This document shows, piece by piece, positions 17,054 through 25,674 of a DNA stretch of 42,425 nucleotides; position 1 is the stretch's first letter, and every line of letters begins with the position of its first letter. The stretch comes from DASQHM01 sp035632095 (lineage in GTDB: Bacteria > Pseudomonadota > Alphaproteobacteria > Ferrovibrionales > Ferrovibrionaceae), in NCBI GenBank assembly GCA_035632095.1, contig DASQHM010000118.1, positions 1 to 42,425 of the forward strand, read 5' to 3'. A model generated the notes under the pieces. That model was not told the DNA's origin, ran no database searches, and was given only the letters and a program-made list of their open reading frames with translations. The translations under genes and the position numbers were made by a program.

Positions 17054-17255
17054 TCCAGCTAACTCCAGCGTGCCAGCCCACGTTGGAGCCATACTACATC
17101 ATTGTTGCGTTGCGAAAAGCGGCGCAATGCCGCAATGCCGAGGATGTGTGGCCATGGTGCAGGCATTTGAATAAGAAAGCGTATCCGCCGCAACGGTGGA
17201 CGCTCGATTGCCCGCGCGATATTACTGGGCGGCACCAGCGACCTTGAGGAAAGCC

Positions 17256-18218
17256 GTGGCCGAGAAGCCGACGATCCTGCTGACGCGCCGCCTGCCGCGA
17301 GCCGTCACCGAACGCGCGATGCGCGACTATCGCGCCCTGCTGAACCCCGAAGACCGGATACTCGGCGACGATCTGCCGTCTCGCGCCGAGGGCTGCGACG
17401 GCCTGCTTGTGTGTTCGAGCGAGAAACTGACCGACGCCATGTTGGGCCGGTTACCGGGCAGCGTGCGCATCGTCGCGACATTCTCCGTCGGATACGAGCA
17501 CATCGATGTCGCCGCCGCGAGGAAGCGCGGCATCCGCGTCACCAATACGCCCGATGTCCTGAACGACGCGACTGCCGACATGGCCATGCTGTTGATGCTG
17601 GCCGCCTCGCGCCGTGCCCACGCGGGCGATGCCACGGTCCGCGAGGACCGCTGGAAAGGCTGGCACGCACTGATGCTGCTCGGCATGCAACTGACCGGAA
17701 AGCGGCTCGGCATTCTCGGCTACGGCCGCATCGGCCGCGCCGTAGCGCGGCGCGCGCGCGGCTTCGGCATGGAAATCCACTACCACAGCCGCAACCGGCT
17801 GGCGCCGGAGCAGGAAAATGGCGCCGTCTACCACGGCGATGCGCAGTCGCTGCTGCGGGCCAGTCAGTTCCTCTCGCTGCATTGCCCCTCGACGCCGGAG
17901 ACACGGGGCTTCCTCAACGCCGAACGCATAGCGTTGCTCCCTGACGGCGCCGTGGTCGTCAACACCGCGCGGGGCGACGTGATCGAGGACACGGCGCTGA
18001 TAGCGGCGCTCAAATCCGGGAAGGTCTTTGCGGCGGGCCTCGATGTCTTCGCCGGCGAGCCGGCCATCAATCCGGGATACCGTTCGCTCGACAACGTGTT
18101 CCTGATGCCGCACCTCGGCAGCGCCACGGTCGAGACCCGCGACGCCATGGGCTTTTGCGCGCTCGACAACCTCGATGCTTTTTTCGCCGGCCGCACGCCG
18201 CCCAACGCTCTCACCTGA
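17256..18218 (+). CDS. D-2-hydroxyacid dehydrogenase (glyoxylate/hydroxypyruvate reductase type)
   Basis: 320 aa. NAD(P)-binding G-I-L-G-Y-G-R-I-G lies near residue 150. The catalytic Arg is in N-T-A-R-G-D, the Glu in D-V-F-A-G-E-P and the His in M-P-H-L-G-S-A. The enzyme reversibly oxidises a D-2-hydroxyacid. The family branch suggests glycerate/glyoxylate or a similar small acid, but the exact substrate is inference. A GAGGA Shine-Dalgarno at 17246-17250, 5 bp before the GTG, sets the start at 17256. An earlier in-frame GTG (17196) lacks one. It is divergent from eipB across 202 bp. Confidence 0.93.
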   Translation: MAEKPTILLTRRLPRAVTERAMRDYRALLNPEDRILGDDLPSRAEGCDGLLVCSSEKLTDAMLGRLPGSVRIVATFSVGYEHIDVAAARKRGIRVTNTPDVLNDATADMAMLLMLAASRRAHAGDATVREDRWKGWHALMLLGMQLTGKRLGILGYGRIGRAVARRARGFGMEIHYHSRNRLAPEQENGAVYHGDAQSLLRASQFLSLHCPSTPETRGFLNAERIALLPDGAVVVNTARGDVIEDTALIAALKSGKVFAAGLDVFAGEPAINPGYRSLDNVFLMPHLGSATVETRDAMGFCALDNLDAFFAGRTPPNALT

Positions 18219-18258
18219 AGCAATTCGGCACATTGCGCCGGTATCAGCCCGGCAAATC

Positions 18259-18285
18259 CTGCCGCTTGCGCCCGTGAGGCGGCAG
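18259..18285 (+). terminator. Possible hairpin terminator after the dehydrogenase gene
   Basis: A 7-bp GC stem CTGCCGC / GCGGCAG (18259-18265 and 18279-18285) with a 13-nt loop lies 41 bp past the stop and is followed by CCTTT. A second small hairpin (AGCCGC / GCGGCT, 18332-18350) followed by TGCTTTCT lies further on. Either could end transcription, but the T tracts are weak. Confidence 0.35.
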
Positions 18286-18425
18286 CCTTTGCCACGCGTC
18301 GAAGGCGTATAGTTACTGGATTCGCAGGTTTAGCCGCTTGGCATGCGGCTTGCTTTCTCCCTATGGCTATTGGAACACACGACGAGTCCGCCCCCAAAGG
18401 CGTCGCTGTCGAGGGAGAGAGACCG

Positions 18426-19133
18426 ATGAGTCCGCCGCTTGCCCTGGCCTATGAGCTCACGCCCGAGCTCAATCCGTTTGTCGCCGAGATCGGCACGCGG
18501 CTCATGCGGAGCTTTCGCTCCGGCCCCGTCGATGCCGATCGCATGGCGCTGATCGAGAAGATGCTGGCCTTCGCCGCGACGGCCGAACAGCAGCTTGCCG
18601 AGCAACAGCAGCGCATCGCCCAGCTCGAATGGATGTCCCTGACCGACGAGCTCACCGGACTGCCCAACCGGCGCGGCTTCCAGGACTACCTTCGCCGCAC
18701 GCTCGCGACCGCGCAGCGCCACGGCGAATCCGGCGTGATGGCCTATGTCGATCTGGACAATTTCAAGGACATCAACGACCGCCACGGCCATGAGGTCGGC
18801 GATGCGGCATTGCGACACGTCGCCGATATCCTTTCCGAGAACTTGCGGGCGTCGGATTTCGTGGCCCGCCTGCACGGCGATGAGTTCGCGCTCGTTCTGG
18901 TGCGGACGGGCGCGGCCCAGGGCGCCATGCGCGCCCGGCTGCTGCAGCGAATGATCCACGACGCGCCGCTGAACTACGGCGCCATGACGCTCAAGATCGA
19001 AGCGAGCTTCGGAATTGCCGCCTATGGCCGCGAGACCGAGCCGTCCGACCTGCTGCGCCGCGCCGACCGAGCCATGTACGAGGAAAAGCGCGCCCGCCTG
19101 CATCTCGCCCGGCTTGGCGGCGCGGCGGAATAG
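18426..19133 (+). CDS. GGDEF-domain protein with HGDEF active-site motif
   Basis: 235 aa. A short N-terminal region of unknown fold (1-65) ends in a Gln/Glu-rich, coiled-coil-like stretch (A-E-Q-Q-L-A-E-Q-Q-Q). A GGDEF domain occupies about 70-230. The first metal Asp (V-D-L-D-N-F-K) is present. The signature is H-G-D-E-F at 150-154, with His replacing the first Gly. The I-site R-A-S-D (141-144) lies exactly five residues before it. Diguanylate cyclase activity is therefore possible but uncertain. A strong GAGGGAGAGA (18411-18420) decides the ATG at 18426 over one 63 bp upstream that lacks a Shine-Dalgarno. It converges on an adenylate cyclase gene 9 bp away. Confidence 0.9.
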   Translation: MSPPLALAYELTPELNPFVAEIGTRLMRSFRSGPVDADRMALIEKMLAFAATAEQQLAEQQQRIAQLEWMSLTDELTGLPNRRGFQDYLRRTLATAQRHGESGVMAYVDLDNFKDINDRHGHEVGDAALRHVADILSENLRASDFVARLHGDEFALVLVRTGAAQGAMRARLLQRMIHDAPLNYGAMTLKIEASFGIAAYGRETEPSDLLRRADRAMYEEKRARLHLARLGGAAE

Positions 19134-19142
19134 CAATCCGCG

Positions 19143-20411
19143 TCAAATCGCCAGCGTGAAAAGCTCCGTGGTCCCGCGCACGCCGCGCAATTCGTGACGG
19201 CCGAGCGACAGCAGTCTGCCGCGGCATTTGTTCGCTGCGTCGTGAAAGCGGTCGGAGATCAAGAGGTTCTGCCCGAGTTCCTTGCACAGCAATTCGATGC
19301 GCGACGCTTCGTTCACCGCCGGGCCGATGACCGTAAAGTCGAGGCGCGTCTCGGTACCCACATTGCCGTAGAGCACTTCGCCGATGTGCAGCGCGATATC
19401 GAGCTGGGTCGCCGGCAATCCCGCCGCATTCCGCTTCGCGTTCAAAGCTTCTACGGCGCCAAACGCTTCTTGCGCGGCGTCGAGCGCCGTGGCGCAGACA
19501 TCAGACCGCGATTCCGTCCCGATTCCGAAGGTCGCGAGCAATCCGTCGCCGAGGAATTTCAAGACTTCCCCGCCGCGTTTCACCACCGGCTGCGCCATGC
19601 AGTCGAAATACTCGTCGAGCATGGCGACGACGACCTCACCCGGCTCCGTGTCGGCGATGCGGGTGAAGTCGCGCAAGTCCGCGTAGAAGAGCACGGCTTC
19701 CACGCTTTGCACCTTGCCGCGCTGGATCACGCCGCTGGTGACGCGCGCGGCCGGGTCCTTGCCCAGATAGGTGGCAAGCAGGCTTTGCCCGATCATGCCC
19801 ATGGTTCCGCCCTTGAGCGCCAGCGCGAAAATCGGCACGTAGCGATCGAGCAGCGCCAGGTCCGCGTCCGTGAACCCGTTGGGCCGGTCCGTCGCGAACG
19901 AAACCGCCAACCCGAGCTGGCCGGCCTCCGAGGGATGCGTCCGGTCCGAAATATCAACCGGGACCGAACTGAAGCTGAAAAGCAACCCGTACCAATCCGT
20001 GCAGCCGCTGGCTTTCAGCTCGATCAGGACCGGGGATTTCAATTCCGCATCCGAAGCGTCAAGACTTTGGCGGCGGCGGTAATTGTGCTCGCGGATCATG
20101 GTGGCGAAGGGGCTGTTCTGCCAAACCGGGCTCGCAATATCCGCATGAGCGAAGCTCATCAGCGGAGTCGCTCCGGTCTTCCGGCCCCAAAAGTATGAAT
20201 AGGCACGCACGAGCGGATGAAGCGTGCTCAGCCCGACAAAGACCCGCTCGATGGCGCAGCCCGCCGCGTTCAACCGCCGGCAGAACGTGTCGACCACCTG
20301 GTCCATGGGCCGGTTGAGCAATCCGGATTCCGACAGCCAGACGCCCAGATCGGCCAAATCATCGGCGGGTTGATCGCGCAATGCGCTCCGGGATGGGACG
20401 GCTTCGTTCAT
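19143..20411 (-). CDS. Class III adenylate/guanylate cyclase with N-terminal sensory domain
   Basis: 422 aa. The C-terminal cyclase domain begins near residue 238. Metal-binding Asp residues are Asp245 (F-Y-A-D-L-R-D-F-T) and Asp289 (K-F-L-G-D-G). Lys285 in that motif and the Thr of D-F-T-V-I-G favour ATP as substrate. The transition-state Asn and Arg are present in V-N-E-A-S-R. The usual Asp of G-D-x-V-N is Pro here. The N-terminal 200 residues lack membrane helices and end like a GAF domain (D-L-A-L-L-D-R-Y-V-P), so a cytosolic ligand-binding sensor is plausible. Its convergent neighbour is the HGDEF protein. Confidence 0.92.
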   Translation of the reverse strand: MNEAVPSRSALRDQPADDLADLGVWLSESGLLNRPMDQVVDTFCRRLNAAGCAIERVFVGLSTLHPLVRAYSYFWGRKTGATPLMSFAHADIASPVWQNSPFATMIREHNYRRRQSLDASDAELKSPVLIELKASGCTDWYGLLFSFSSVPVDISDRTHPSEAGQLGLAVSFATDRPNGFTDADLALLDRYVPIFALALKGGTMGMIGQSLLATYLGKDPAARVTSGVIQRGKVQSVEAVLFYADLRDFTRIADTEPGEVVVAMLDEYFDCMAQPVVKRGGEVLKFLGDGLLATFGIGTESRSDVCATALDAAQEAFGAVEALNAKRNAAGLPATQLDIALHIGEVLYGNVGTETRLDFTVIGPAVNEASRIELLCKELGQNLLISDRFHDAANKCRGRLLSLGRHELRGVRGTTELFTLAI

Positions 20412-20481
20412 TGCCTCACCGTGTGACGATCCGCATGGTGATATAGGGCATTTTCCGCCGGATTACATCGCCCCATTCGCC

Positions 20482-21600
20482 CTATTCGGCGGCAACGGCC
20501 GGCCGTATAACGCGCGCTCCAGGCCAAAGCTCGGCCCGCGTGCGCTCGTATTGGGGCGGATACGCGGCTTTCGCACCCAGCGCCTCCGCCGCGTGCCACG
20601 CCCAGCGCGGATCGTCCAGGAACGCCCGCGCCAGCGCCACCATATCGGCTCGCCCCTCCGCCACGATGGCTTGAGCCTGGGCCGGTGTCAGGATCATGCC
20701 GACCGCCCGGGTCGTGATCCCGGACTCGCGCCGGATACGTTCGGCCATGGGCACCTGATACCCCGGCGCGACCGGCGGGCGGGCGCTCGCGGACGTGCCG
20801 CCGCCGGAAACGCAGACGTAGTCGCAGCCGCGATCCTTGAGCGCTCGCGCCAGCGCCACGGCGTCATCGGTGGTCCAGCCCTCGTCGATCCAGTCGGTGC
20901 CGTTGATCCGAGCGCCGAGCGCCTTCGCGCGCGGCCAGACTGCACGCACCGCCGCGAAGACTTCGAGCGGAAAGCGCATGCGGTTGGCGAGATCGCCGCC
21001 ATAGGCATCGCGCCGGCGATTGGAAAGCGGCGACAGGAATTGCTGCAGCAGATAGCCATGCGCCATATGCAGCTCGACAAGATCGAGTCCGAGCCGTTCG
21101 CTGCGCCTTGCCGCGGCAACGAAATCGCCCAGGATCTGCGCCATGCCCTTTGCGTCAAGCTCATGGGGCGTGTGCCATCCGTCGGCGAACGAAACCGCCG
21201 ATGGCGCCACCGTGGCATAGGCCCCCTCAGCTGCCTTCAGCGGCCCGCCGCCCTTCCACGGCACGTGGGCCGAACCCTTGCGGCCAGCGTGCGCCAATTG
21301 AATGCCCATCGGGGTTTGTCCAAAGCGCCGGCACGCCGCGATGACGCGGGCCAGCGCAGCCTCGTTCGCGTCGCTATAGAGACCGAGGCAGCCGAGCGTG
21401 ATGCGCGCCTGCGCCGACACCGCCGTCGCCTCGATCGTCAAGAGACCGGCGCCGGACACCGCAAGTTGCGTCAAATGCGCCAGGTGCCAATCGTTCGCGC
21501 TGCCGTCCACGGCGCTGTATTGGCACATGGGCGAGACGGCGATGCGATTTGGCAGCGTCAAGCCGCCGAGCGTGATAGGTGAGAAAAGCGCCACTGTCAT
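20482..21600 (-). CDS. NADH:flavin oxidoreductase, YqjM-type Old Yellow Enzyme
   Basis: 372 aa FMN-dependent ene-reductase. It matches the YqjM (thermophilic-like) class: Cys26 and Tyr28 in S-P-M-C-Q-Y-S, and the His178/His181 pair in E-L-H-M-A-H-G-Y-L-L. The family signature Q-F-L-S-P-x-x-N-R-R-x-D-x-Y-G-G follows. These enzymes reduce activated C=C bonds with NAD(P)H; the physiological substrate is unknown. The ATG at 21600 is where homology begins, and the 47 upstream codons of open frame lie in the divergent promoter region. It is divergent from an aldehyde dehydrogenase, 124 bp away. Confidence 0.94.
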   Translation of the reverse strand: MTVALFSPITLGGLTLPNRIAVSPMCQYSAVDGSANDWHLAHLTQLAVSGAGLLTIEATAVSAQARITLGCLGLYSDANEAALARVIAACRRFGQTPMGIQLAHAGRKGSAHVPWKGGGPLKAAEGAYATVAPSAVSFADGWHTPHELDAKGMAQILGDFVAAARRSERLGLDLVELHMAHGYLLQQFLSPLSNRRRDAYGGDLANRMRFPLEVFAAVRAVWPRAKALGARINGTDWIDEGWTTDDAVALARALKDRGCDYVCVSGGGTSASARPPVAPGYQVPMAERIRRESGITTRAVGMILTPAQAQAIVAEGRADMVALARAFLDDPRWAWHAAEALGAKAAYPPQYERTRAELWPGARVIRPAVAAE

Positions 21601-21724
21601 GGACCGATGGCCGGTGTTCGTTGCGATGGCCGGGAGTGTAGATGGCGCTCGGATGCAGCACAACGCGGCCGGTTTGCCGCGTCGGGTCCGGCGGTTAAGA
21701 TAGAGGTCGGCAAAGAGCGCGAGC

Positions 21725-23200
21725 ATGCAACAGGCCATCAAGCCCTATTGGCAGAATTTCATCGGCGGCCGCTGGGTCGACGCCTCGGACGCGGCACGCA
21801 TTCCGGTGGAAAACCCGGCGACCGGCGAAACGATCGCCGAGGTCGCGCGCGCCCGCGCGCCGGACGTGGACGCCGCCGTCGCCGCGGCGAGATCCTGCTT
21901 TGCGAGCCGCGCGCTCGTCGACATGCGTCCCATGGCGCGCGGCCGCTTGCTGCTCGACATTGCGCGGCAGATGGAGGCCTTGGCCGACGAAATCGCGCTG
22001 GTCGAATGCCTCGACAACGGCAAGACGTTGGCCGGCGGCAGGAACGAGGCCATGGCCGCGGCGCGCTATTTCGCCTACTACGGCGGCGCGACGGACAAGA
22101 TCGAAGGCCGCATGATCCCGCTCGGCGCGGGCTATGTCGACTACACCATCCCGGCGCCTTTCGGCGTTTCCGCCCAAGTGGTGCCGTGGAATTTCCCGCT
22201 GCAAATCGCCGCGCGCTCGGTGGCATGCGCGTTGGCCACGGCAAACTGCGTGGTGTTGAAAACGCCGGAGTTGTCGCCGCTCGCCTGCACCTATATCGCG
22301 GAAGCCTGCTTGCGCGCCGGCGTGCCGGCCGGCGCGGTCAACGTGCTCTGCGGCTATGGCCACGATTGCGGCGCCTATCTCGTGGCGCATCGCGACGTGG
22401 ACCACATCGTGTTCACCGGTTCGGTCAAGACCGGGCAGAGCATTCTCCGCGCCGCCGCCGAACGCGTGATTCCCTGCGTCATGGAGCTTGGCGGCAAATC
22501 GGCCGGCGTGGTGTTCCCCGACGCCGACCTCGATCAAGTGGCGGCCTCGACCGCCATCGGCATCTTCAGTCACGCGGGTCAAGTCTGCTCCGCGCAATCG
22601 CGTCTCGTGGTGCACCGGAGCGTGCATGACCAAGTGATTGAGCGCGTCGCCGCCAAGGCCAAAGCACTCCGCATCGGCGCGGGCATCGACAACGCCGACC
22701 TCGGTCCGCTGATTTCCGCCGCTCAATTGGACAAGGTCGAAGCTCATTGCCTAGCCGCGGCGCAAGCCGGCGCCGAGGCCATTGTCGGCGGCAGGCGCGT
22801 CGGCGGCAGCAAAGGCCATTTCATGCAGCCGACCGTGTTCGCCGGCGTGCGTCCGGAGGCGCAGATCGCACGGGAGGAAGTCTTCGGCCCGGTGCTCGCG
22901 GTGCAGCCGTTCGTCGAGCCCGAAGAGGCAATCGCGTTGGCCAATGGCACCGAATACGGACTTTGCGCCGGGGTCTATACGAAGGACCTGCGCCTCGCCC
23001 ATTGGGCCGCAGACCGCCTCGTCGCGGGCCAAGTCTTCGTCAACGAGTGGTTTGCCGGCGGAATCGAGACGCCGTTCGGCGGCACCAAGCGCTCGGGATA
23101 TGGTCGCGAAAAAGGCCAAGAGGCGCTATTGAACTATGTGCAGACCAAGAACGTCGGCATCCGGCTCGACTCCGGCGCCGGTGGCCGTCCCGGCGGCTGA
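21725..23200 (+). CDS. NAD(P)-dependent aldehyde dehydrogenase
   Basis: 491 aa, full length for the ALDH superfamily. The catalytic Cys288 is in G-Q-V-C-S-A, the general base Glu254 in M-E-L-G-G-K-S, and the oxyanion Asn155 in P-W-N-F-P-L. The nucleotide-binding F-T-G-S is at 230-233. The enzyme oxidises an aldehyde to an acid. The overall sequence resembles the betaine/gamma-aminobutyraldehyde-type group, but the substrate is not certain. It is the first gene of a plus-strand run followed by RidA (19-bp gap), GDPD and a FemAB-like gene. Divergence from the ene-reductase suggests a shared control region. Confidence 0.94.
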   Translation: MQQAIKPYWQNFIGGRWVDASDAARIPVENPATGETIAEVARARAPDVDAAVAAARSCFASRALVDMRPMARGRLLLDIARQMEALADEIALVECLDNGKTLAGGRNEAMAAARYFAYYGGATDKIEGRMIPLGAGYVDYTIPAPFGVSAQVVPWNFPLQIAARSVACALATANCVVLKTPELSPLACTYIAEACLRAGVPAGAVNVLCGYGHDCGAYLVAHRDVDHIVFTGSVKTGQSILRAAAERVIPCVMELGGKSAGVVFPDADLDQVAASTAIGIFSHAGQVCSAQSRLVVHRSVHDQVIERVAAKAKALRIGAGIDNADLGPLISAAQLDKVEAHCLAAAQAGAEAIVGGRRVGGSKGHFMQPTVFAGVRPEAQIAREEVFGPVLAVQPFVEPEEAIALANGTEYGLCAGVYTKDLRLAHWAADRLVAGQVFVNEWFAGGIETPFGGTKRSGYGREKGQEALLNYVQTKNVGIRLDSGAGGRPGG

Positions 23201-23219
23201 AGCATCGATGGGGAATTGA

Positions 23220-23687
23220 ATGGCTGGTCGAATCGAAGCGCGTTTGAAGGAAAAAGGCATCGAGCTGCCGCAAGCCCCGGCGCCCGCCGCGAACTACGTG
23301 CCCTTCACGCGAAGCGGCAACCTCGTGTTCATCGCCGGGCAGATCCCGTTTTGGAACGGCGAAGTGAAGTGGATCGGTCGGCTCGGCGCGGACTTAAGCG
23401 TCGAGCAAGGCCAGCAGGCGGCGCGGCTCTGCGCCCTCAACGTGATCGCGCAGGTCAAGGCCGCGTGCGGCGGCGATCTGGATCGCGTGGTGCGTTGCCT
23501 GCGCCTCGGCGGTTTCGTGAACTCCGCCGACGATTTCACACAGCAGCCGCTGGTGGTGAACGGCGCGTCCGACCTGGTGGTCGATGTGTTCGGCGACGCC
23601 GGCCGCCATGCGCGCGCCGCCGTCGGCGTGAACACACTGCCTCGCGGCGTCGCCGTCGAGGTCGAGGCCGTATTCGAAATCGCCTGA
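23220..23687 (+). CDS. RidA family protein (enamine/imine deaminase type)
   Basis: 155 aa, slightly longer than canonical RidA (about 130). RidA proteins hydrolyse reactive enamine/imine intermediates to ketoacids and ammonia. The family core is recognisable: a strand L-V-F-I-A-G-Q-I-P near residue 35, and the C-terminal L-P-R-G-V-A-V-E-V-E-A. The functionally important Arg is retained as Arg132 in A-R-A-A-V-G-V. A GGGGA precedes the ATG by about 6 nt. The 19-bp gap from the ALDH and the 7-bp gap to GDPD suggest one transcript. Removal of reactive by-products of aldehyde or amine oxidation would fit the context, but that is inference. Confidence 0.92.
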   Translation: MAGRIEARLKEKGIELPQAPAPAANYVPFTRSGNLVFIAGQIPFWNGEVKWIGRLGADLSVEQGQQAARLCALNVIAQVKAACGGDLDRVVRCLRLGGFVNSADDFTQQPLVVNGASDLVVDVFGDAGRHARAAVGVNTLPRGVAVEVEAVFEIA

Positions 23688-23694
23688 TCGACCC

Positions 23695-24435
23695 ATGACG
23701 CATGTTCCCGCCTGGCTGACGGCGATCCCGGTCGCCCATCGCGGCCTGCACGACAACGCAACCGGCGTTCCGGAGAATTCGATTGCGGCCTTCAAGGCTG
23801 CGGTGGATGCGGGATACGGCATCGAGCTCGACGTGCGCCTGTCGGCGGACCAGCAGGCCGTCGTGTTCCATGACGCCAAGCTCGATCGTCTTACCGGGCG
23901 CGAGGGGATGCTTTCGGAACATACGGCGCAGCAGCTATCGGCAATGCCGCTCCTCGGAACATCGCAACGCATTCCCCTGCTCGCCGATGTGCTGCAAGCC
24001 GTGAACGGCCGCACGCCCCTGTTGATCGAAGTGAAGAATTACGGCAACAGTCCGGTCGGCCCGTTGGAGATCGCCGTGTGCGCCGCGCTTGGTCCGTACA
24101 ATGGGCCCTATGCGGTGCAATCCTTCGGACCCTTGGTCGTCGAATGGTTCAGGGTCAACGCACCGCACATGCTGCGCGGGCAGATCGCCACCAAGCCCGG
24201 CGACATGCGGCAATTGTCCGCGGCGGAGCAGCGGATTTACGCCGAGCGCCTCGAAGCGGGGATCGGCCAGCCGCAGTTCATCGCCTACGACGTGACGCAT
24301 CTTCCTTCGCCGCTGACACAGCGGGCGCGCAAGGCCGGCATGCCGGTGCTGACCTGGACCGTGCGTAGCCCCGCGCAATGGGACAAGGCCAAGGCGCATG
24401 CGGACAACCTGATCTTCGAGCATTGGCGGCCTTGA
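23695..24435 (+). CDS. Glycerophosphodiester phosphodiesterase
   Basis: 246 aa, cytosolic (no signal peptide), like UgpQ. It hydrolyses glycerophosphodiesters to glycerol-3-phosphate and an alcohol. Signature residues are present: A-H-R-G (His15, Arg16), P-E-N-S near residue 27, I-E-L-D-V-R near 42 and V-F-H-D near 57. A second conserved Glu lies in L-I-E-V-K. The fold would be a TIM barrel. The gene starts 7 bp after the RidA stop and ends 2 bp before the next ATG, so it sits inside a tight operon. Confidence 0.94.
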   Translation: MTHVPAWLTAIPVAHRGLHDNATGVPENSIAAFKAAVDAGYGIELDVRLSADQQAVVFHDAKLDRLTGREGMLSEHTAQQLSAMPLLGTSQRIPLLADVLQAVNGRTPLLIEVKNYGNSPVGPLEIAVCAALGPYNGPYAVQSFGPLVVEWFRVNAPHMLRGQIATKPGDMRQLSAAEQRIYAERLEAGIGQPQFIAYDVTHLPSPLTQRARKAGMPVLTWTVRSPAQWDKAKAHADNLIFEHWRP

Positions 24436-24437
24436 TC

Positions 24438-25598
24438 ATGGGCGACAGCGAAGCGGTGACATTGAGGCTTCTCGGCCGCATGGCCGACGTAGCGGCCGCC
24501 GACTGGAACGCCTGCGCCGGCTCCACCAACCCATTTCTCAGCCATGCATTTCTGGACGCGCTGGAGCAAAGCGGTTCGGCAACGGCGAAGACCGGTTGGG
24601 CGCCGCATCATCTCGTGCTCGACGGTCCCGACGGCAAGCCGGCTGGTTGCGTGCCCATGTATCTGAAGAACCATTCCTACGGCGAATACGTCTTCGACCA
24701 TAGCTGGGCGCAGGCGTATGAGCATGCGGGCGGCCGCTACTATCCGAAGCTTCAGATCGCGGTCCCGTTCACGCCGGTGCCGGGTCCGCGCTTCCTGCTG
24801 CGCCCGGGCGTTCCGCGCGAGCCGACCATGCGCACGCTGCTCGCCGGATGCCTGGAAGTGGCGCGGCAGACCAAAGTTTCGTCCCTGCACATCACGTTTT
24901 GCACCGACGAGGAATGCGCGTTCTTCGCCGCCAACGGTTTGCTGCGGCGGACCGGCGAGCAATTCCACTGGGAGAACCGCGGCTATAAGACGTTCGGCGA
25001 TTTTCTGAACGATCTGAACGCCCGCAAGCGCAAGTCCGTCAACAAGGAGCGCCGCGAGGCAACCACGGACGGAATAGAGATCGAGACGCTGTCCGGTTCC
25101 GCGCTCAACGACGCCCATTGGGACGCCATGTACGGCTTTTACATGGACACAGGCAGCCGCAAGTGGGGCAGCCCCTATCTCAATCGCGACTTCTTTCGCC
25201 GGTTGGGCGCAACCATGGCAGACAACGTGGTGCTGTTCCTGGCAAAGCGCGGCGGCCGGTATATCGCCGGCGCCCTGAACCTGGTCGGCGCCGACACGAT
25301 CTACGGCCGCTATTGGGGATGCAGCGAAGATCATCGCTTTCTTCACTTCGAACTTTGTTATTACCGCGCCATCGAGTACGCCATCGACCACGGACTGGCG
25401 CGGGTCGAGGCCGGCGCGCAGGGACCGCACAAGCTGGCGCGGGGTTATCTGCCGAAGCCGACAAATTCCGCCCATTGGATTCGAGACGCGTCGTTCCGCG
25501 AGGCCGTGGCCGACTATCTCGTGCGCGAGCGGGCGCAAGTGCTGACCGACATCGAACGCCTGGATTCCTATTCGCCGTTTCGCCACGAACCCGATTGA
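24438..25598 (+). CDS. FemAB-like GNAT-fold acyltransferase (PF04339 type)
   Basis: 386 aa. It matches the peptidoglycan biosynthesis/recognition FemAB_like family formerly called DUF482. Typical features are the N-terminal N-P-F-L-S-H-A-F-L-D-A-L-E, H-H-L-V-L and P-M-Y-L-K-N-H-S-Y-G-E-Y. The middle has R-K-R-K-S-V-N-K-E-R, and the C-terminal half has Y-G-R-Y-W-G and F-E-L-C-Y-Y. The family is predicted to use a GNAT fold, but its substrate is not established. The ATG at 24438, 2 bp after the GDPD stop, is chosen because the earlier ATG (24378) lies inside GDPD. It belongs to the ALDH-RidA-GDPD transcription unit. Confidence 0.9.
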   Translation: MGDSEAVTLRLLGRMADVAAADWNACAGSTNPFLSHAFLDALEQSGSATAKTGWAPHHLVLDGPDGKPAGCVPMYLKNHSYGEYVFDHSWAQAYEHAGGRYYPKLQIAVPFTPVPGPRFLLRPGVPREPTMRTLLAGCLEVARQTKVSSLHITFCTDEECAFFAANGLLRRTGEQFHWENRGYKTFGDFLNDLNARKRKSVNKERREATTDGIEIETLSGSALNDAHWDAMYGFYMDTGSRKWGSPYLNRDFFRRLGATMADNVVLFLAKRGGRYIAGALNLVGADTIYGRYWGCSEDHRFLHFELCYYRAIEYAIDHGLARVEAGAQGPHKLARGYLPKPTNSAHWIRDASFREAVADYLVRERAQVLTDIERLDSYSPFRHEPD

Positions 25599-25674
25599 CC
25601 GGCCGCTTGGTTCCCGGCGGCGCGAGCGCTAGACTTCCGTCTCGATAATCAGGCCGCAATGGGGAAAGCGAGCC

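Noticed and set aside
17103..17115. One-mismatch match to the PhaR consensus upstream of eipB
   Set aside because: Sites with one mismatch are expected several times per window by chance, and the neighbouring genes have no PHA link.
24285..25586. Long open frame (433 codons) on the minus strand
   Set aside because: Antisense to the FemAB-like gene, with low-complexity composition and no domain match.
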